A stretch of DNA of 64,000 nt from Cronobacter sakazakii (lineage in GTDB: Bacteria > Pseudomonadota > Gammaproteobacteria > Enterobacterales > Enterobacteriaceae), in NCBI RefSeq assembly GCF_000982825.1, contig NZ_CP011047.1, positions 1,922,001 to 1,986,000 of the forward strand. The letters run 5' to 3'. The translations under genes and the position numbers were made by a program. The notes beneath the pieces were generated by a model that was not told the origin of the DNA, made no database searches, and saw only the letters and a program-made list of their open reading frames with translations. The stretch's first letter is position 1, and each line of letters begins with the position of its first letter. Positions 24,428 to 33,989 of this stretch are shown piece by piece.

Positions 24428-27032
24428 AGGAATAGCGACCGGAAACCAGACGGTAACCGTGACCGCCTCTGACGTTAACGGCAACTCGGCCTCGGCGACG
24501 GGCTCGCTGACGCTGGATCTGCTGGCACCGGCGCTCTCGTCGCTCTCGGTCTTTGGCGACGGGCTGCTGAATGCCGCCGACGCGCTGGTCAGCCAGACCA
24601 TTTCAGGCGTCGTCACTAACGCGACGGCAGGCTCCAGCGTCTCCGTAGCGCTGGGCGCGCGCACCTTTACCGGCACGGTGGGCACAGGCGGGCGCTTTAC
24701 TATCCAGCTTAACCCGACCGATCTCGCCTCGCTGGCGGAGGGCTCGCTGACGCCGCGCGTCACCATCACCACGCCGGACGGCAATACCACGACGGTCAAC
24801 GGAACGCCGGTGGTCGTGGGCATCACCACGCTGCCGACGGTCGCCATCAATACGCTGTTTGGCGGCGACGGCTGGCTGAACGCGGCGGAGGCGAACGCCG
24901 GGCAGGTTATCAGCGGCACCAGCAACCTCACGAGCGGTACGGTCACGCTTAACGTGGGGGGCAGCACCTTCACGGCGGCGATTAGTAACGGTGCCTGGTC
25001 GGTGAATGTACCGTCGGCAACGCTGAAAGGCCTCCAGGACGGCACGCTGACGGTCAGCGCCAGCGTTACCGACCCGGTCGGCAACGTGGCGACCGGCTCG
25101 CAGATAGTGAATGCGATTGTTCAGGCGCTGCCGCAGGTGGCGGTCAACCCCATCTTTGGGGATGGCATCCTGAGCCTCAGCGATCTGTTAAGCCCACAGC
25201 TTATCAGCGGCACCGCCACTAACCTGGCGGCGGGTAGCGCACTGACGGTCAAACTGGGCGCGCTGACGTTTAACACCACGGTGCGCGCCGATGGCACCTG
25301 GCAGGTGTCGGTGCCAACCACGTCTCTGCAGGGGCTGACCGACGGCCCGCTGAACGTCACCGTGACGGCGCGCGACGCGGCAGGTAATACCGCCAGCGGC
25401 AGTAACGGGCTGACGGTGAATATCGGCGCGCTGCCGACGCTCGCCATTACCTCGCTGTTTGGCGATAACGGCCTTAACGCCACCGATATCCTGAGCGCCC
25501 AGACCATTTCCGGCACCAGCACCAACGCTGTCGGCTCGCAGGTCACGGTGTCGCTTGGCGGTAAAAATTACGTCACCACCGTCGGTAATGACGGCACCTG
25601 GCAGCTGTCGGTGCCGAAAACCGACCTCAGCGGGCTGCTCGACGGCACGCTGACGGTGAACGCGAGCGTGACCAACCCGGCGGGCAACAGCGCTAACACC
25701 AGCGGCGTGCTGAATGTCATTACCCATTCGCTGCCGACGGTGTCACTGACCTCGCTGTTTGGTAACGATGGCTATCTGAACGTTAGCGAGGCGGGCAGCG
25801 GCCAGACGATCAGCGGGAAAATCACCGGCGCGGCGGATGGCGCGACGGTGAAAGTGACGCTTGGCACAAACACCTATAACGCGACGGTGGCGAGCGACGG
25901 CACCTGGTCGCTGCCGGTCAGCAGCTCGATTCTGGATGGGCTGTCCAACGGCGCGCTGAAAGTGGGTGTCTCGGTGACGGATAAAGTGGGCAACGTCAAC
26001 AGCACCAGCAGCGACGTGACGGTGAAACTCACCACGCCGACGCTAACGTTCAACCCGCTGACCAGCCTTAACCCGCTGGCGCTGCTCTCAACAGGCCTGA
26101 CGCTGCGCGGCGGCTCCGCTAACCTGGCGCCGGGCTCGGTGGTGCATCTGTCACTGCTGAACGGGACGGTCAATACCACGGCTATTACCGACAGCAATGG
26201 CAACTGGTCAGCAAACCTCGGCCTGGGGCTGAATATTCTGCAACTGCTGTCGCTCTCCAGCGTGCTGAATATTTACGCCACCGATGTGGCGGGCAATACC
26301 GGGTACCTCAACGTCGGGCTCGGCGGGCAGATTATCTCCACCACGCCGCCAGCCACGTTCGCGGCCGCGAGCGTTGAGCATGAAGCCTCGCTGTTCGCGC
26401 TGGTTGATGAGACCAGTCAGACCGCGACGACAGCCGACAGCCAGCAGTCTGCGGTGACCGCGAAAATCGCCGCTGTTGGCGCGATCACAGAAACAAACAG
26501 TGATAGCGGTTCCACCGTGGCAGACGACAGCAGCAGCGTAGCGGGTGGCTATACTATCGGCGGGGTCAGCATCGATCTCGCCGATGGCACCAGCCAGAGC
26601 GGCGAGTCGGTGCAGGGCAGTAGCGGCAGCGACACGATTCACCTCGCCTCGCTTGGCTTTGCGTCGCTCGACGGCGGCGCGGGAACCGACACCCTGGTCA
26701 TCGATGGCGTCAATCTCAAACTCGACCTGACGGCGTTGAGCGGACAGGTTCAGCACATTGAGATCTTCGATCTCGGTAAGTCCGGCACCAACAGCCTGAC
26801 GCTGGATCTGCACCAGGCGCTGACCATCACCGACAAGCCGGAAGACGATCTGATCGTCAAAGGCGTGAACGGGGATCAGGTCAATCTGGTGAAAGGCGGC
26901 AGCGATATCTGGGAAGTGAGCGGACAGCGCGAAGTGGACGGCGTGCAGTTTGATGTCTGGCATAACAGCTCGCAAACCAACACGTTGGGGGATGTCCTGA
27001 TCCAGCACGGATTGCACGTCAATATGGTCTAA
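24428..27032 (+). pseudogene. C-terminal part of a BapA-like giant repeat adhesin, 5' end lost at IS1
   Basis: About 867 codons remain, and the frame has no genuine start (it only runs into the IS1 end). It consists of five to six bacterial Ig-like repeats of about 100 residues (each LPTVxxxxLFGxDGxLNxxE...QTISG...DGTWxxxVP), a Ser/Thr/Asp-rich linker, and a C-terminal type I secretion region (GSSGSDTIHLASLGFASLDG, ending QHGLHVNMV). BapA-type proteins are exported whole by a dedicated type I system and mediate cell aggregation and biofilm. The N-terminal prefix domain, most repeats and the promoter are gone, so this is presumably non-functional. The neighbouring secretion genes are intact. 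Confidence 0.88.
24525..26330 (+). repeat. Tandem ~300-bp repeats coding Ig-like domains
   Basis: Unit starts at about 24525, 24831, 25128, 25431, 25731 and 26031 give a period of 297-306 bp. The units are diverged at DNA level but share the protein pattern LPT...SLFGxxGxLN...QTISG...GTW...VP...DGxLxVxAxVTDxxGN. Confidence 0.85.
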
Positions 27033-27116
27033 CGCCACGGCGCCTCAGGGAGGAGGCGCCTGCGTCATCTTAACAATATCACCAGCCGCGCAGACGGCGT
27101 CATAAGGTGGAACTGG

Positions 27117-28466
27117 ATGTACAACAACACAATGCGCTACAGGCGGCTGGCATTGCTGCTGGCCGCTGCCCTTGTCAGTTTTCCCGCCGTTTCACAGGAG
27201 GAATTCGCCTGGCAGACCGCTCCCAGCGAGCAGCTACAGGCGCAGCTTACGATAAAAGAAGCCATACTTCGCGCCTTCGCGCGTAACCCAAAAATCGCAC
27301 AGGCCGCGGCGCAAATCCGTGTCGGCAAAGCCAATCTGGAAGAGGCGCAAAGCGCCTGGTTTCCGCAAATCTCCTTACAGGGCAATGTCGGGCGAAACCA
27401 CCGTACCGACTCTTCAGGCTCTCTCAACAGTAACGCCGCAGGTGGCGTGAACCTCAAACAGCTGATTTACGATTTCGGCAAAACCGGCGGCAGTATTGAC
27501 GAGCAGGAAAATCTCTCCGAAGCCTACCGCTTTCAGCTCTACGACACCCTGAATCAGGTCGGAATGCAGACGCTGCAGGCGTATTTACAGGTGCGCCGCT
27601 ACCAGAGCCTCGCGGCGGCCGCCGAGCGCAATCTTGAGTCGCTGCGTTCAGTACAGAGCATGGCGGATTTACGCTCAGAGGCCGGGCTCAGTACGCAGTC
27701 TGATGTGTTACAGGCGCAAAGCCGCATCGCCGGGATGAACGCCACACTTGAGCAGTACCGCGCCCAGGCGCGCTCGGCGCAGGCGGCGCTAAGCGTGCTT
27801 ACTGGCGTGGTGGCTGACACGTTGCCGGATCTGCCAGAGGATTTGCTGCGCCAGCCGATTACGCTCAAATCGCTGCCGTATGAACAGACCAACGCGGTGC
27901 GCGCGGCCCAGGCCAAACAGCTCGCGGCTGAACAGCGCATTCGCCAGGCGCAGGCCCAGCACTGGCCGACGGTTTCTGTACAGGCCGGGCGCACGCGCTA
28001 CCAGAACGACAATTCCAACTACTGGGATGACCAGGTCCAGCTGGTGGTGGACGCGCCCGTCTATCAGGGCGGCGCGGTGAGCGCCCGCGTGGAGGCGGCC
28101 GAAGGCGATCGCGCCAGCGCGCGCGCCGATGTTGAGGCGAGCAAGCTCGATATCAACCAGAAAGCCGCCACCGCCTGGGCTGATTTGACCGGCGCGCAGC
28201 AGCGTCAGCTGGCGGGTGAACAGCAGATCGCCAGCGCCGGGCACGCGCGCGAGGTGTACCGCGATGAATACCGGCTCAGCAAGCGCAGCCTGAACGATCT
28301 TCTGAGCATCGAACAGGACGTTTTTCAGGCCGACACGCTCGCCATTACCGCCCGCTACGACGCGTGGGATGCCGCGGTGCGCTACGCCGCCGCAGTGGAT
28401 AACCTGCTCGATATGCTTGGCATTGAACGCGCCCGGATGACCGGAGATACCCTGCCGTCGCTCTGA
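27117..28466 (+). CDS. TolC-family outer-membrane channel of the adhesin type I secretion system (LapE/BapB-like)
   Basis: The 449-residue precursor has a signal peptide (RRLALLLAAALVSFPAVSQ, mature from about residue 27). Two TolC-type repeats with long Gln/Ala-rich coiled coils follow (LTIKEAILRAFARNPKIAQAAAQIRVGKANLEEAQ near 45, and a second from about 265), with a conserved YDFGKTGG. It forms the outer-membrane exit duct for the adhesin. It starts 84 bp after the adhesin stop, in the order adhesin-TolC-ABC-HlyD. Having lost the adhesin promoter, its expression may depend on local or IS1-derived transcription. MYNN or MRYRR could be the start. Confidence 0.88.
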   Translation: MYNNTMRYRRLALLLAAALVSFPAVSQEEFAWQTAPSEQLQAQLTIKEAILRAFARNPKIAQAAAQIRVGKANLEEAQSAWFPQISLQGNVGRNHRTDSSGSLNSNAAGGVNLKQLIYDFGKTGGSIDEQENLSEAYRFQLYDTLNQVGMQTLQAYLQVRRYQSLAAAAERNLESLRSVQSMADLRSEAGLSTQSDVLQAQSRIAGMNATLEQYRAQARSAQAALSVLTGVVADTLPDLPEDLLRQPITLKSLPYEQTNAVRAAQAKQLAAEQRIRQAQAQHWPTVSVQAGRTRYQNDNSNYWDDQVQLVVDAPVYQGGAVSARVEAAEGDRASARADVEASKLDINQKAATAWADLTGAQQRQLAGEQQIASAGHAREVYRDEYRLSKRSLNDLLSIEQDVFQADTLAITARYDAWDAAVRYAAAVDNLLDMLGIERARMTGDTLPSL

Positions 28467-28489
28467 GCGCGGCATTTTAAGGAGTAGCG

Positions 28490-30625
28490 ATGTCCCAGAT
28501 CCCTGATACCGAAAGCTGGATCCGCGCCATGACGCGCGCGGCGGGGCGGTTCGGACTGCCCGCCGACGCGCCGGCGGTGCGCCAGCAGATGCGCTGGTTT
28601 GAAAATTTACCGCTCGCGCCACGGCTCGAGCGGCTCGCCGGGCTGATGGGCTTACAGGTCCGCCTGACGCCCATTAAAAATATGCGCTGGAACAGCCAGA
28701 CGCTGCCGGTCATCGTGCAACTGGAAGAGGGCGGGCTGATGCTGCTGGAAGCCATCGACGCCGACGGCGTGGTGACTTACTGGCTGAGCGAAGGCGGCGA
28801 CCTGGTGCGCGAAGAGCCGCTGGAAGAGTTACTCAAGCGCGTCAAACCGGAGGTGGCGCTGCTCGGTATCGCCGCCCGCGGGCGCGACGCCCGCATCGAT
28901 GATTTTACCCGCCCTTACGAACAACACTGGTTCTGGCGTCACTTCCGCCATGCCGGGCGCAAGCTGGCGGAGATTTCGCTGGCGTCGATTCTCGGCAATG
29001 TGCTGGCGCTCGCGGGCATTTTATTTTCGATGCAGGTGTATGACCGCGTGATCCCGGCGGAGTCGTTCCCGACGCTGTGGGTGCTGTTCTTCGGCGTGCT
29101 GCTGGCGGCGCTGTTTGAATTTTTCATCCGGCTTGCCCGCACGCATGTCTCCGACATCATGGGCAAGCATATCGATCTCAATGTGTCATCGCTGTTTTAT
29201 GCCCGCGCCATGGCGATTAAAAACGACGAGCGGCCGAAATCCACCGGATCGTTTATCTCGCAGTTACGTGAGATCGATCAGGTGCGCGAGCTTTTGACCT
29301 CCACCACTGTTGGCGCGGCGATGGATATTCCGTTCGTGCTGCTGTTCCTCGGGATCATGGCGCTGGTAGGCGGGCAACTGGTGGCGATCCCGCTTATCGC
29401 GATCCCGCTGATTGTGATCCCGGGGCTTCTGATCCAGTGGCCGATGGCGAAACTCGCCAAAGAGGGGATGCGCGAGAGCGCTATCCGTAACGCCGTGCTG
29501 GTGGAGTCGATCGAGGGCGTTGAGGATATTAAAGCGCTCCAGGCCGAGCCCTATTTTCAGCGCCAGTGGGAGCACACGCACAGCGTGGGCGCGAACATCG
29601 GCATGAAGCAGCGCGTCTGGGGCGCGCGCTTAAGCGGCTGGGCCTCGACGGTGCAGCAGATTACTTACGCGGGCATGCTGGTGTTCGGCAGCTATCTGGT
29701 GCTTGACGGGCAAATCACCACCGGGACACTGGTGGCGTGCAGCCTGCTTTCCTCGCGCACGCTGGCGCCGCTGATGCAACTGACGATGGTCTTTTCCCGC
29801 TGGCAGCACGCCAAAACCGCCATGAGCGGGCTGAATGAGCTGCTGAAAAAGCCGCTGGATAAAGAAGCGGGCAGCAAGATGGCGCACTGCCCGGTGCTGG
29901 CGGGCCACTATCAGTTTCAGGATGTGCAGTACAGCTACGATAAAGAAAAAGGCGATCAGGCGCTGCTGGTGCCGTCACTTGAGATCAAACCCGGCGAGCG
30001 CGTGGCGATCCTCGGCAAAGTGGGTGCCGGGAAATCGACGCTGCTGAAATTGCTCTCCGGCCAGGCGCAGGCGAGCAAGGGCAAAGTGATTATCGACGGT
30101 GTCGATCTGGCGCATATCGATCCGATGGACGTGCGCCGCCAGGTGGGATTTTTGTCGCAGGAGTCGCGGCTCTTTTTCGGCACCCTGCGCCAGAACCTGA
30201 TGCTCGGGCACCCGAACGCCACCGATGCTGAACTGTTGCAGGCGCTGCGCATCAGCGGCGCGCTCTCCATGGTGCAGCATGACGCCGCAAGCCTAGACCG
30301 GCTGATTAACGAAGGCGGGCGCGGGCTCTCCGGTGGGCAGCGCCAGATGGTGCTGCTGAGCCGTCTGCTGGTGCGTAATCCGCAGATTGTGCTGCTTGAT
30401 GAGCCGACCGCATCGATGGACGAACAGCTGGAAAGCTACGTTATCCGCCAGCTTCACCAGTGGCTGACCGGCCGCACGCTGGTGCTGGTGACGCACCGCC
30501 CGGCGCTGTTGTCGCTGGTTGACCGCGTGGTGGTGATGGAAAACGGCAAAGTGGTGGCGGACGGCCCGCGCGACGCGATTTTGCAGACGGCGCAGCGCAA
30601 CAGCAATGTCGCCTCGGTGGCGTAA
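28490..30625 (+). CDS. Type I secretion ABC transporter, permease/ATPase (LapB/BapC-like)
   Basis: The 711-residue fusion has an N-terminal C39-peptidase-like domain (about 1-130) without the catalytic Cys. This is the CLD form that docks RTX/Bap substrates. A six-helix ABC membrane domain follows (about 150-430), then an ATPase with Walker A GKVGAGKS (near 509), signature LSGGQRQ (near 613), Walker B IVLLDEPTASMD and H-loop VTHRP. It energises adhesin export. ATG follows AAGGAG at 23 bp after the TolC gene. Confidence 0.92.
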   Translation: MSQIPDTESWIRAMTRAAGRFGLPADAPAVRQQMRWFENLPLAPRLERLAGLMGLQVRLTPIKNMRWNSQTLPVIVQLEEGGLMLLEAIDADGVVTYWLSEGGDLVREEPLEELLKRVKPEVALLGIAARGRDARIDDFTRPYEQHWFWRHFRHAGRKLAEISLASILGNVLALAGILFSMQVYDRVIPAESFPTLWVLFFGVLLAALFEFFIRLARTHVSDIMGKHIDLNVSSLFYARAMAIKNDERPKSTGSFISQLREIDQVRELLTSTTVGAAMDIPFVLLFLGIMALVGGQLVAIPLIAIPLIVIPGLLIQWPMAKLAKEGMRESAIRNAVLVESIEGVEDIKALQAEPYFQRQWEHTHSVGANIGMKQRVWGARLSGWASTVQQITYAGMLVFGSYLVLDGQITTGTLVACSLLSSRTLAPLMQLTMVFSRWQHAKTAMSGLNELLKKPLDKEAGSKMAHCPVLAGHYQFQDVQYSYDKEKGDQALLVPSLEIKPGERVAILGKVGAGKSTLLKLLSGQAQASKGKVIIDGVDLAHIDPMDVRRQVGFLSQESRLFFGTLRQNLMLGHPNATDAELLQALRISGALSMVQHDAASLDRLINEGGRGLSGGQRQMVLLSRLLVRNPQIVLLDEPTASMDEQLESYVIRQLHQWLTGRTLVLVTHRPALLSLVDRVVVMENGKVVADGPRDAILQTAQRNSNVASVA

Positions 30626-30631
30626 GGAGCA

Positions 30632-31804
30632 TTGATGAGCCAATTAACGATGCAGGAAGAGCTGGCGCGCCAGGGGCGGTTTTATTCGTCGGTTATCTGG
30701 CTGACGCTGGCGGCGCTGGTGCTGTTTTTCGTCTGGGCGTGGTTTGCCACGCTCGATGAAGTGACGGTCGGTACCGGCAAAATCACGCCGTCGAGCCGCG
30801 CGCAGGTGATTGAGAGCCTGGACGGGGGCATAGTTAACGCGCTGATGGTGCATGAGGGCGACGTGGTGGAGCGCGGGCAGATGCTGGCGCGGCTCGACCC
30901 GACGCGGTTTCAGTCAAACTACGGCGAGGCGGCGGCGAGAGCGCGGGCGCTGCGCGCGTCCAGCGAGCGGCTGCGCTCGGAACTGACCGGTGAGCCGCTT
31001 CAGTTTAGCGAGGAATCAATGCGCGAACCGGCGCTGGTGGCCCGCGAACGCCAGCTTTATGAATCGCGCCGTCGTAATCTCAACGAGACGCTGGAGAACC
31101 TGCAAAAAACCTACAATCTGGTGATGGCGGAGCTGCGCATGACCCAGCCGCTGGTGGCGAAGGGGGCTGCCAGCGAAGTGGAGGTTATTCGTCTGCAACG
31201 TCAGGCCGCGGAGCTGAAAGGCAAAATGGACGATGCGCGTAACCAGTTCGCGGTGCGCGCGCGTGAAGAGCAGGTGAAGAATAATGCCGATCTCGACGCG
31301 CAGTTGCAGGTGATGGCGGGCAAGGCGGATCAACTCGATCGCGCTACGCTGTTTTCGCCGGTGCGCGGGGTGGTGAAAGATATCCAGGTGACGACGGTGG
31401 GCGGCGTGCTCCAGCCCGGCGGCAAGCTGATGGAGATTGTGCCGCTGGAAGATCAACTGCTGGTAGAAACATGCATCAACCCGCGCGATATCGCTTATAT
31501 CCGGCCGGGATTACCCGCGACGGTGAAGATCACGGCATACGATTCATCTATCTATGGCGATCTGAAAGGCGAGGTGGAGATGGTCTCGCCCGATACGCTT
31601 CAGGATGAGGTAAAGCGCGATCAGTTTTATTACCGCGTGTATGTGCGCACCAAAAGCGCCGAGCTTAAGAACCGCAACGGCAAGCGTTTCCCGATCCTGC
31701 CGGGGATGGTCGCGAATGTGGAGATCAAAACCGGGCAGAAAACGGTGCTCGATTATTTGATTAAGCCGCTTAATAAGGTGAAAGAGGCGTTAAGGGAGCG
31801 TTAG
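30632..31804 (+). CDS. HlyD-family membrane fusion protein of the adhesin secretion system (LapC/BapD-like)
   Basis: The 390-residue protein has one N-terminal membrane helix (SVIWLTLAALVLFFVWAWFATL), a split lipoyl domain (VIESLDGGIVNALMVHEGDVVERGQ and the later SPVRGVVKDIQVTTVGGVLQPGG), a long helical hairpin, and a beta-barrel with the HlyD signature (PILPGMVANVEIKTGQKTVLDYLIKPL). It bridges the ABC transporter and the outer-membrane channel. It starts 6 bp after the ABC gene stop. Confidence 0.93.
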   Translation: MMSQLTMQEELARQGRFYSSVIWLTLAALVLFFVWAWFATLDEVTVGTGKITPSSRAQVIESLDGGIVNALMVHEGDVVERGQMLARLDPTRFQSNYGEAAARARALRASSERLRSELTGEPLQFSEESMREPALVARERQLYESRRRNLNETLENLQKTYNLVMAELRMTQPLVAKGAASEVEVIRLQRQAAELKGKMDDARNQFAVRAREEQVKNNADLDAQLQVMAGKADQLDRATLFSPVRGVVKDIQVTTVGGVLQPGGKLMEIVPLEDQLLVETCINPRDIAYIRPGLPATVKITAYDSSIYGDLKGEVEMVSPDTLQDEVKRDQFYYRVYVRTKSAELKNRNGKRFPILPGMVANVEIKTGQKTVLDYLIKPLNKVKEALRER

Positions 31805-31844
31805 GTTGGCGGCCTGATAGTGAGGTGCAGGTGCGCTATTGAGA

Positions 31845-31924
31845 TGGCGGGTGCGCTGCGCTTACCCGCCCTACACGCGTATATAGTGTCATCTTGTAGG
31901 GTGGGTAAGCGAAGCGCACCCACC
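31845..31924. repeat. Inverted pair of REP-like palindromes
   Basis: The left element at 31845-31874 (gcgggtgcgctgcgcttacc core) and the right element at 31894-31924 (gggtgggtaagcgaagcgca core) are reverse complements with a 19-bp spacer. They share the module found near 6300 and 16260. Confidence 0.75.
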
Positions 31925-31931
31925 GCGCCCA

Positions 31932-31961
31932 TAAAAAAACCGGCATCCGCCGGTTTTTTTG
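31932..31961. terminator. Bidirectional terminator between the secretion operon and smpB
   Basis: The 7-bp stem aaccggc/gccggtt with an atcc loop has an A-run before and a T-run after. It serves the convergent HlyD-type gene and smpB. Confidence 0.9.
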
Positions 31962-31970
31962 TCGCCAGGC

Positions 31971-32453
31971 TTAACGCCCCGCGTTTTTCATAATGCGTGC
32001 TTTATCAAGCTGCCATTCGCGCTCTTTCAGGTCGGAGCGCTTATCATGCTGCTTCTTACCTTTCGCCACGCCGATTTTGACTTTGCACCACGCGTTCTTC
32101 CAGTACAGCGTCAGCGCCACCACGGTATAACCATCGCGGTTAATGCGGCCATACAGATTATCCAGCTCGCGCTGGTTAAGCAGCAGCTTACGCGTGCGGG
32201 TCGGGTCGCAAACCACGTGCGTGGACGCCACGTTCAGCGGCTGGAAGTTGGCACCGAACAGATACGCCTCGCCGTCTTTGAGGATAACGTAACTGTCGCC
32301 GATGTTGGCTTTCCCCGCGCGCAGGGATTTAACTTCCCAGCCCTGAAGGGCCAGGCCTGCTTCAAATTCTTCTTCGATGAAGTACTCATGGCGGGCGCGC
32401 TTGTTGAGCGCAATGGTGGCTGAGCCAGGTTTGTGTGCTTTTTTCTTGGTCAT
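31971..32453 (-). CDS. smpB: SmpB, tmRNA-binding protein
   Basis: The 160-residue protein starts at MTKKKAHKPGS. The 13-residue upstream extension was rejected by homology. It is an OB-fold RNA-binding protein with conserved NKRARHEYFIEEEFEAG, GWEVKSLRAGKANIGDSY and the basic C-terminal tail KGKKQHDKRSDLKEREW, which enters the mRNA channel of stalled ribosomes. It works with the tmRNA at 21799-22162. Here the two genes are separated by ~10 kb and point in opposite directions. Confidence 0.97.
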   Translation of the reverse strand: MTKKKAHKPGSATIALNKRARHEYFIEEEFEAGLALQGWEVKSLRAGKANIGDSYVILKDGEAYLFGANFQPLNVASTHVVCDPTRTRKLLLNQRELDNLYGRINRDGYTVVALTLYWKNAWCKVKIGVAKGKKQHDKRSDLKEREWQLDKARIMKNAGR

Positions 32454-32601
32454 AGTGCCGCTCAGTATAGGTAATCCGGTCGTAAAACGCACCCCTTTCC
32501 CGGGGTGGAAAAGGGTTATCTTAGCATGTCTGCCGGCGAGTTTTTGTTTAATGGATGATAAATGTTATTATTTCTAAGTCGTATGACTCACAGGAAATAC
32601 T

Positions 32602-33039
32602 ATGCCCCAGATTAGTCGTACTGCCCTGGTGCCTTACAGCGCTGAGCAGATGTATAAGTTAGTGAACGATGTAAAATCCTACCCGGAGTTTCTGCCAGGC
32701 TGCGTGGGAAGCCGCGTGCTGGAATCGTCGCCGGGCCAGATGACGGCCGCGGTGGAAGTATCGAAAGCCGGCATCAGCAAAACGTTCACCACCCGCAATA
32801 CGCTGATCAGCAATCAGAGCATTTTGATGCATCTGGTCGATGGCCCTTTCAAAAAACTGATGGGCGGCTGGAAATTTACGCCACTGACCGAAGACGCCTG
32901 CCAGATTGAATTCAATCTCGATTTTGAATTCACCAATAAGCTCATCGAACTCGCGTTTGGCCGGGTCTTTAAAGAGCTTGCGTCCAGCATGGTGCAGGCG
33001 TTCTCGCAGCGCGCCAAAGAGGTTTACAGTGCCGGGTGA
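32602..33039 (+). CDS. ratA: RatA, START/polyketide-cyclase-like protein of the ratAB pair
   Basis: The 145-residue protein is the same length as E. coli RatA, with PQISRTALVPYSAEQMYKLV and the conserved EFLPGCVGSRVLE segment. E. coli RatA was reported to block 70S subunit association when overproduced. A coenzyme-Q-binding (COQ10-like) role is an alternative, given the START fold. Divergent from smpB. The ATG has CAGGAAAT upstream. Confidence 0.95.
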   Translation: MPQISRTALVPYSAEQMYKLVNDVKSYPEFLPGCVGSRVLESSPGQMTAAVEVSKAGISKTFTTRNTLISNQSILMHLVDGPFKKLMGGWKFTPLTEDACQIEFNLDFEFTNKLIELAFGRVFKELASSMVQAFSQRAKEVYSAG

Positions 33040-33319
33040 GATTCAGGTGGAAGTGGCGTATGCCCTGCCCGAAAAACAGTACCTGCGTAAGGTCAAACTG
33101 CCCGAAGGCGCGTCGGTGGAAGAGGCGATTATCGCCTCCGGCCTGCTGGAGCTGCGTAAAGACATCGATCTGAAGAAGAATAAGGTCGGGATCTACAGCC
33201 GTCCGGTTAAGCTTGCTGATACGTTAAATGACGGCGATCGTGTGGAGATTTACCGCCCGCTGATTGCCGACCCGAAAGAGCTGCGCCGCCAGCGTGCCGA
33301 ACGCGCGGCAAAAAAGTAA
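33029..33319 (+). CDS. ratB: RatB, ubiquitin-like RnfH-family protein (UPF0125)
   Basis: The 96-residue protein is read from a GTG start at 33029 (MPGEIQVEVAYALPEKQYL), which gives the exact E. coli length. Longer in-frame ATG starts would lie inside ratA. It overlaps the ratA end by 11 bp. It has a beta-grasp fold with KKNKVGIYSRPVKL and the basic end PKELRRQRAERAAKK. The partner and function are unresolved. Confidence 0.93.
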   Translation: MPGEIQVEVAYALPEKQYLRKVKLPEGASVEEAIIASGLLELRKDIDLKKNKVGIYSRPVKLADTLNDGDRVEIYRPLIADPKELRRQRAERAAKK

Positions 33320-33381
33320 GCGGCGAGCCTCGCAACGCATTACTCAATGTCGCCGTCTGGCTCACGCCATAAAGCGGCCAA

Positions 33382-33410
33382 TAAAAAAGGTGCCTGAGGC
33401 ACCTTTTTCG
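33382..33410. terminator. Bidirectional terminator between ratB and bamE
   Basis: The stem aaggtgcc/ggcacctt with a tga loop is flanked by an A-run and a T-run. It sits between convergent genes. Confidence 0.9.
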
Positions 33411-33428
33411 TTTCAGCATCCGCTGCGA

Positions 33429-33773
33429 TTAACGCTTCGCGTCGAGCTTCGGCTTGTTATCCATATTGGTCAACACACCGTTGCTGTTGAAGGTCAGCGT
33501 CAGCGTCTGCTGCGTGACATCTTCGTGACCCGGCTGCTGGCGGAAAACGTAGAACCATGTATTGCTGCCGAACGGGTCCGTCATCATCGGCGTGCCCAGC
33601 GCGTAAGCAACCTGCTGTTGCGTCATGCCAATACGGACTTTAGCAATGTCGGTAGACGTCAGGTAATTACCCTGGTTTATGTCGGGGCGGTAAACCACTC
33701 GCTCCAGAGTAGAACAGCCTGCGGTCAACATGAGAAGGACCGCTGCGGCAGCAGTCAGCGTTTTACAGCGCAT
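33429..33773 (-). CDS. bamE: BamE (SmpA), lipoprotein of the outer-membrane beta-barrel assembly machine
   Basis: The 114-residue prolipoprotein has a lipobox LTAGC (Cys at residue 20). The mature domain contains YLTSTDIAKVRIGMTQQQVAYALGTP and FYVFRQQ, typical of BamE. It stabilises the BamA-BamD contact at the inner face of the outer membrane. BamD is also in this window at 52052-52789. Confidence 0.96.
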   Translation of the reverse strand: MRCKTLTAAAAVLLMLTAGCSTLERVVYRPDINQGNYLTSTDIAKVRIGMTQQQVAYALGTPMMTDPFGSNTWFYVFRQQPGHEDVTQQTLTLTFNSNGVLTNMDNKPKLDAKR

Positions 33774-33956
33774 AGTGATTAGATTCCTTTTCGGGCCCGA
33801 GCAACACGCGGCTCATACATAATTAGCCGATGATAATAAACCTTCAGTCAGTTTAAAACCTTAAGGCGCTTCACTATGACCGTAGCGGAGGAAAAAAGTT
33901 AGCGCAAAAAGCGATTAAAGCACGCCACGCGCTTTTGTTGATGCTTTTCTGAGCGA

Positions 33957-33980
33957 AAACGCGGGGCGCAAAGCCCCGCC
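33957..33980 (-). terminator. Intrinsic terminator of recN
   Basis: The stem gcggggc/gccccgc with a 5-base loop lies just beyond the recN stop, followed on the minus strand by TTTT. Confidence 0.7.
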
Positions 33981-33989
33981 TGGGAGAAA

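Noticed and set aside
19862..24436. Search for a second ssrA attachment site (attR) and for IS1 target duplications
   Set aside because: No copy of the ssrA 3' end exists elsewhere in the window, and no pair of IS1 flanks matches at 8 or 9 bp.
24525..26330. Regular ~300-bp repeats considered as a non-coding or CRISPR-like array
   Set aside because: The period is far too long for CRISPR, the units are open in one frame and encode Ig-like domains.
26208..27038. 276-codon open frame antisense to the adhesin fragment
   Set aside because: It is a shadow of the repeat-rich adhesin coding sequence with no family resemblance or start signal.
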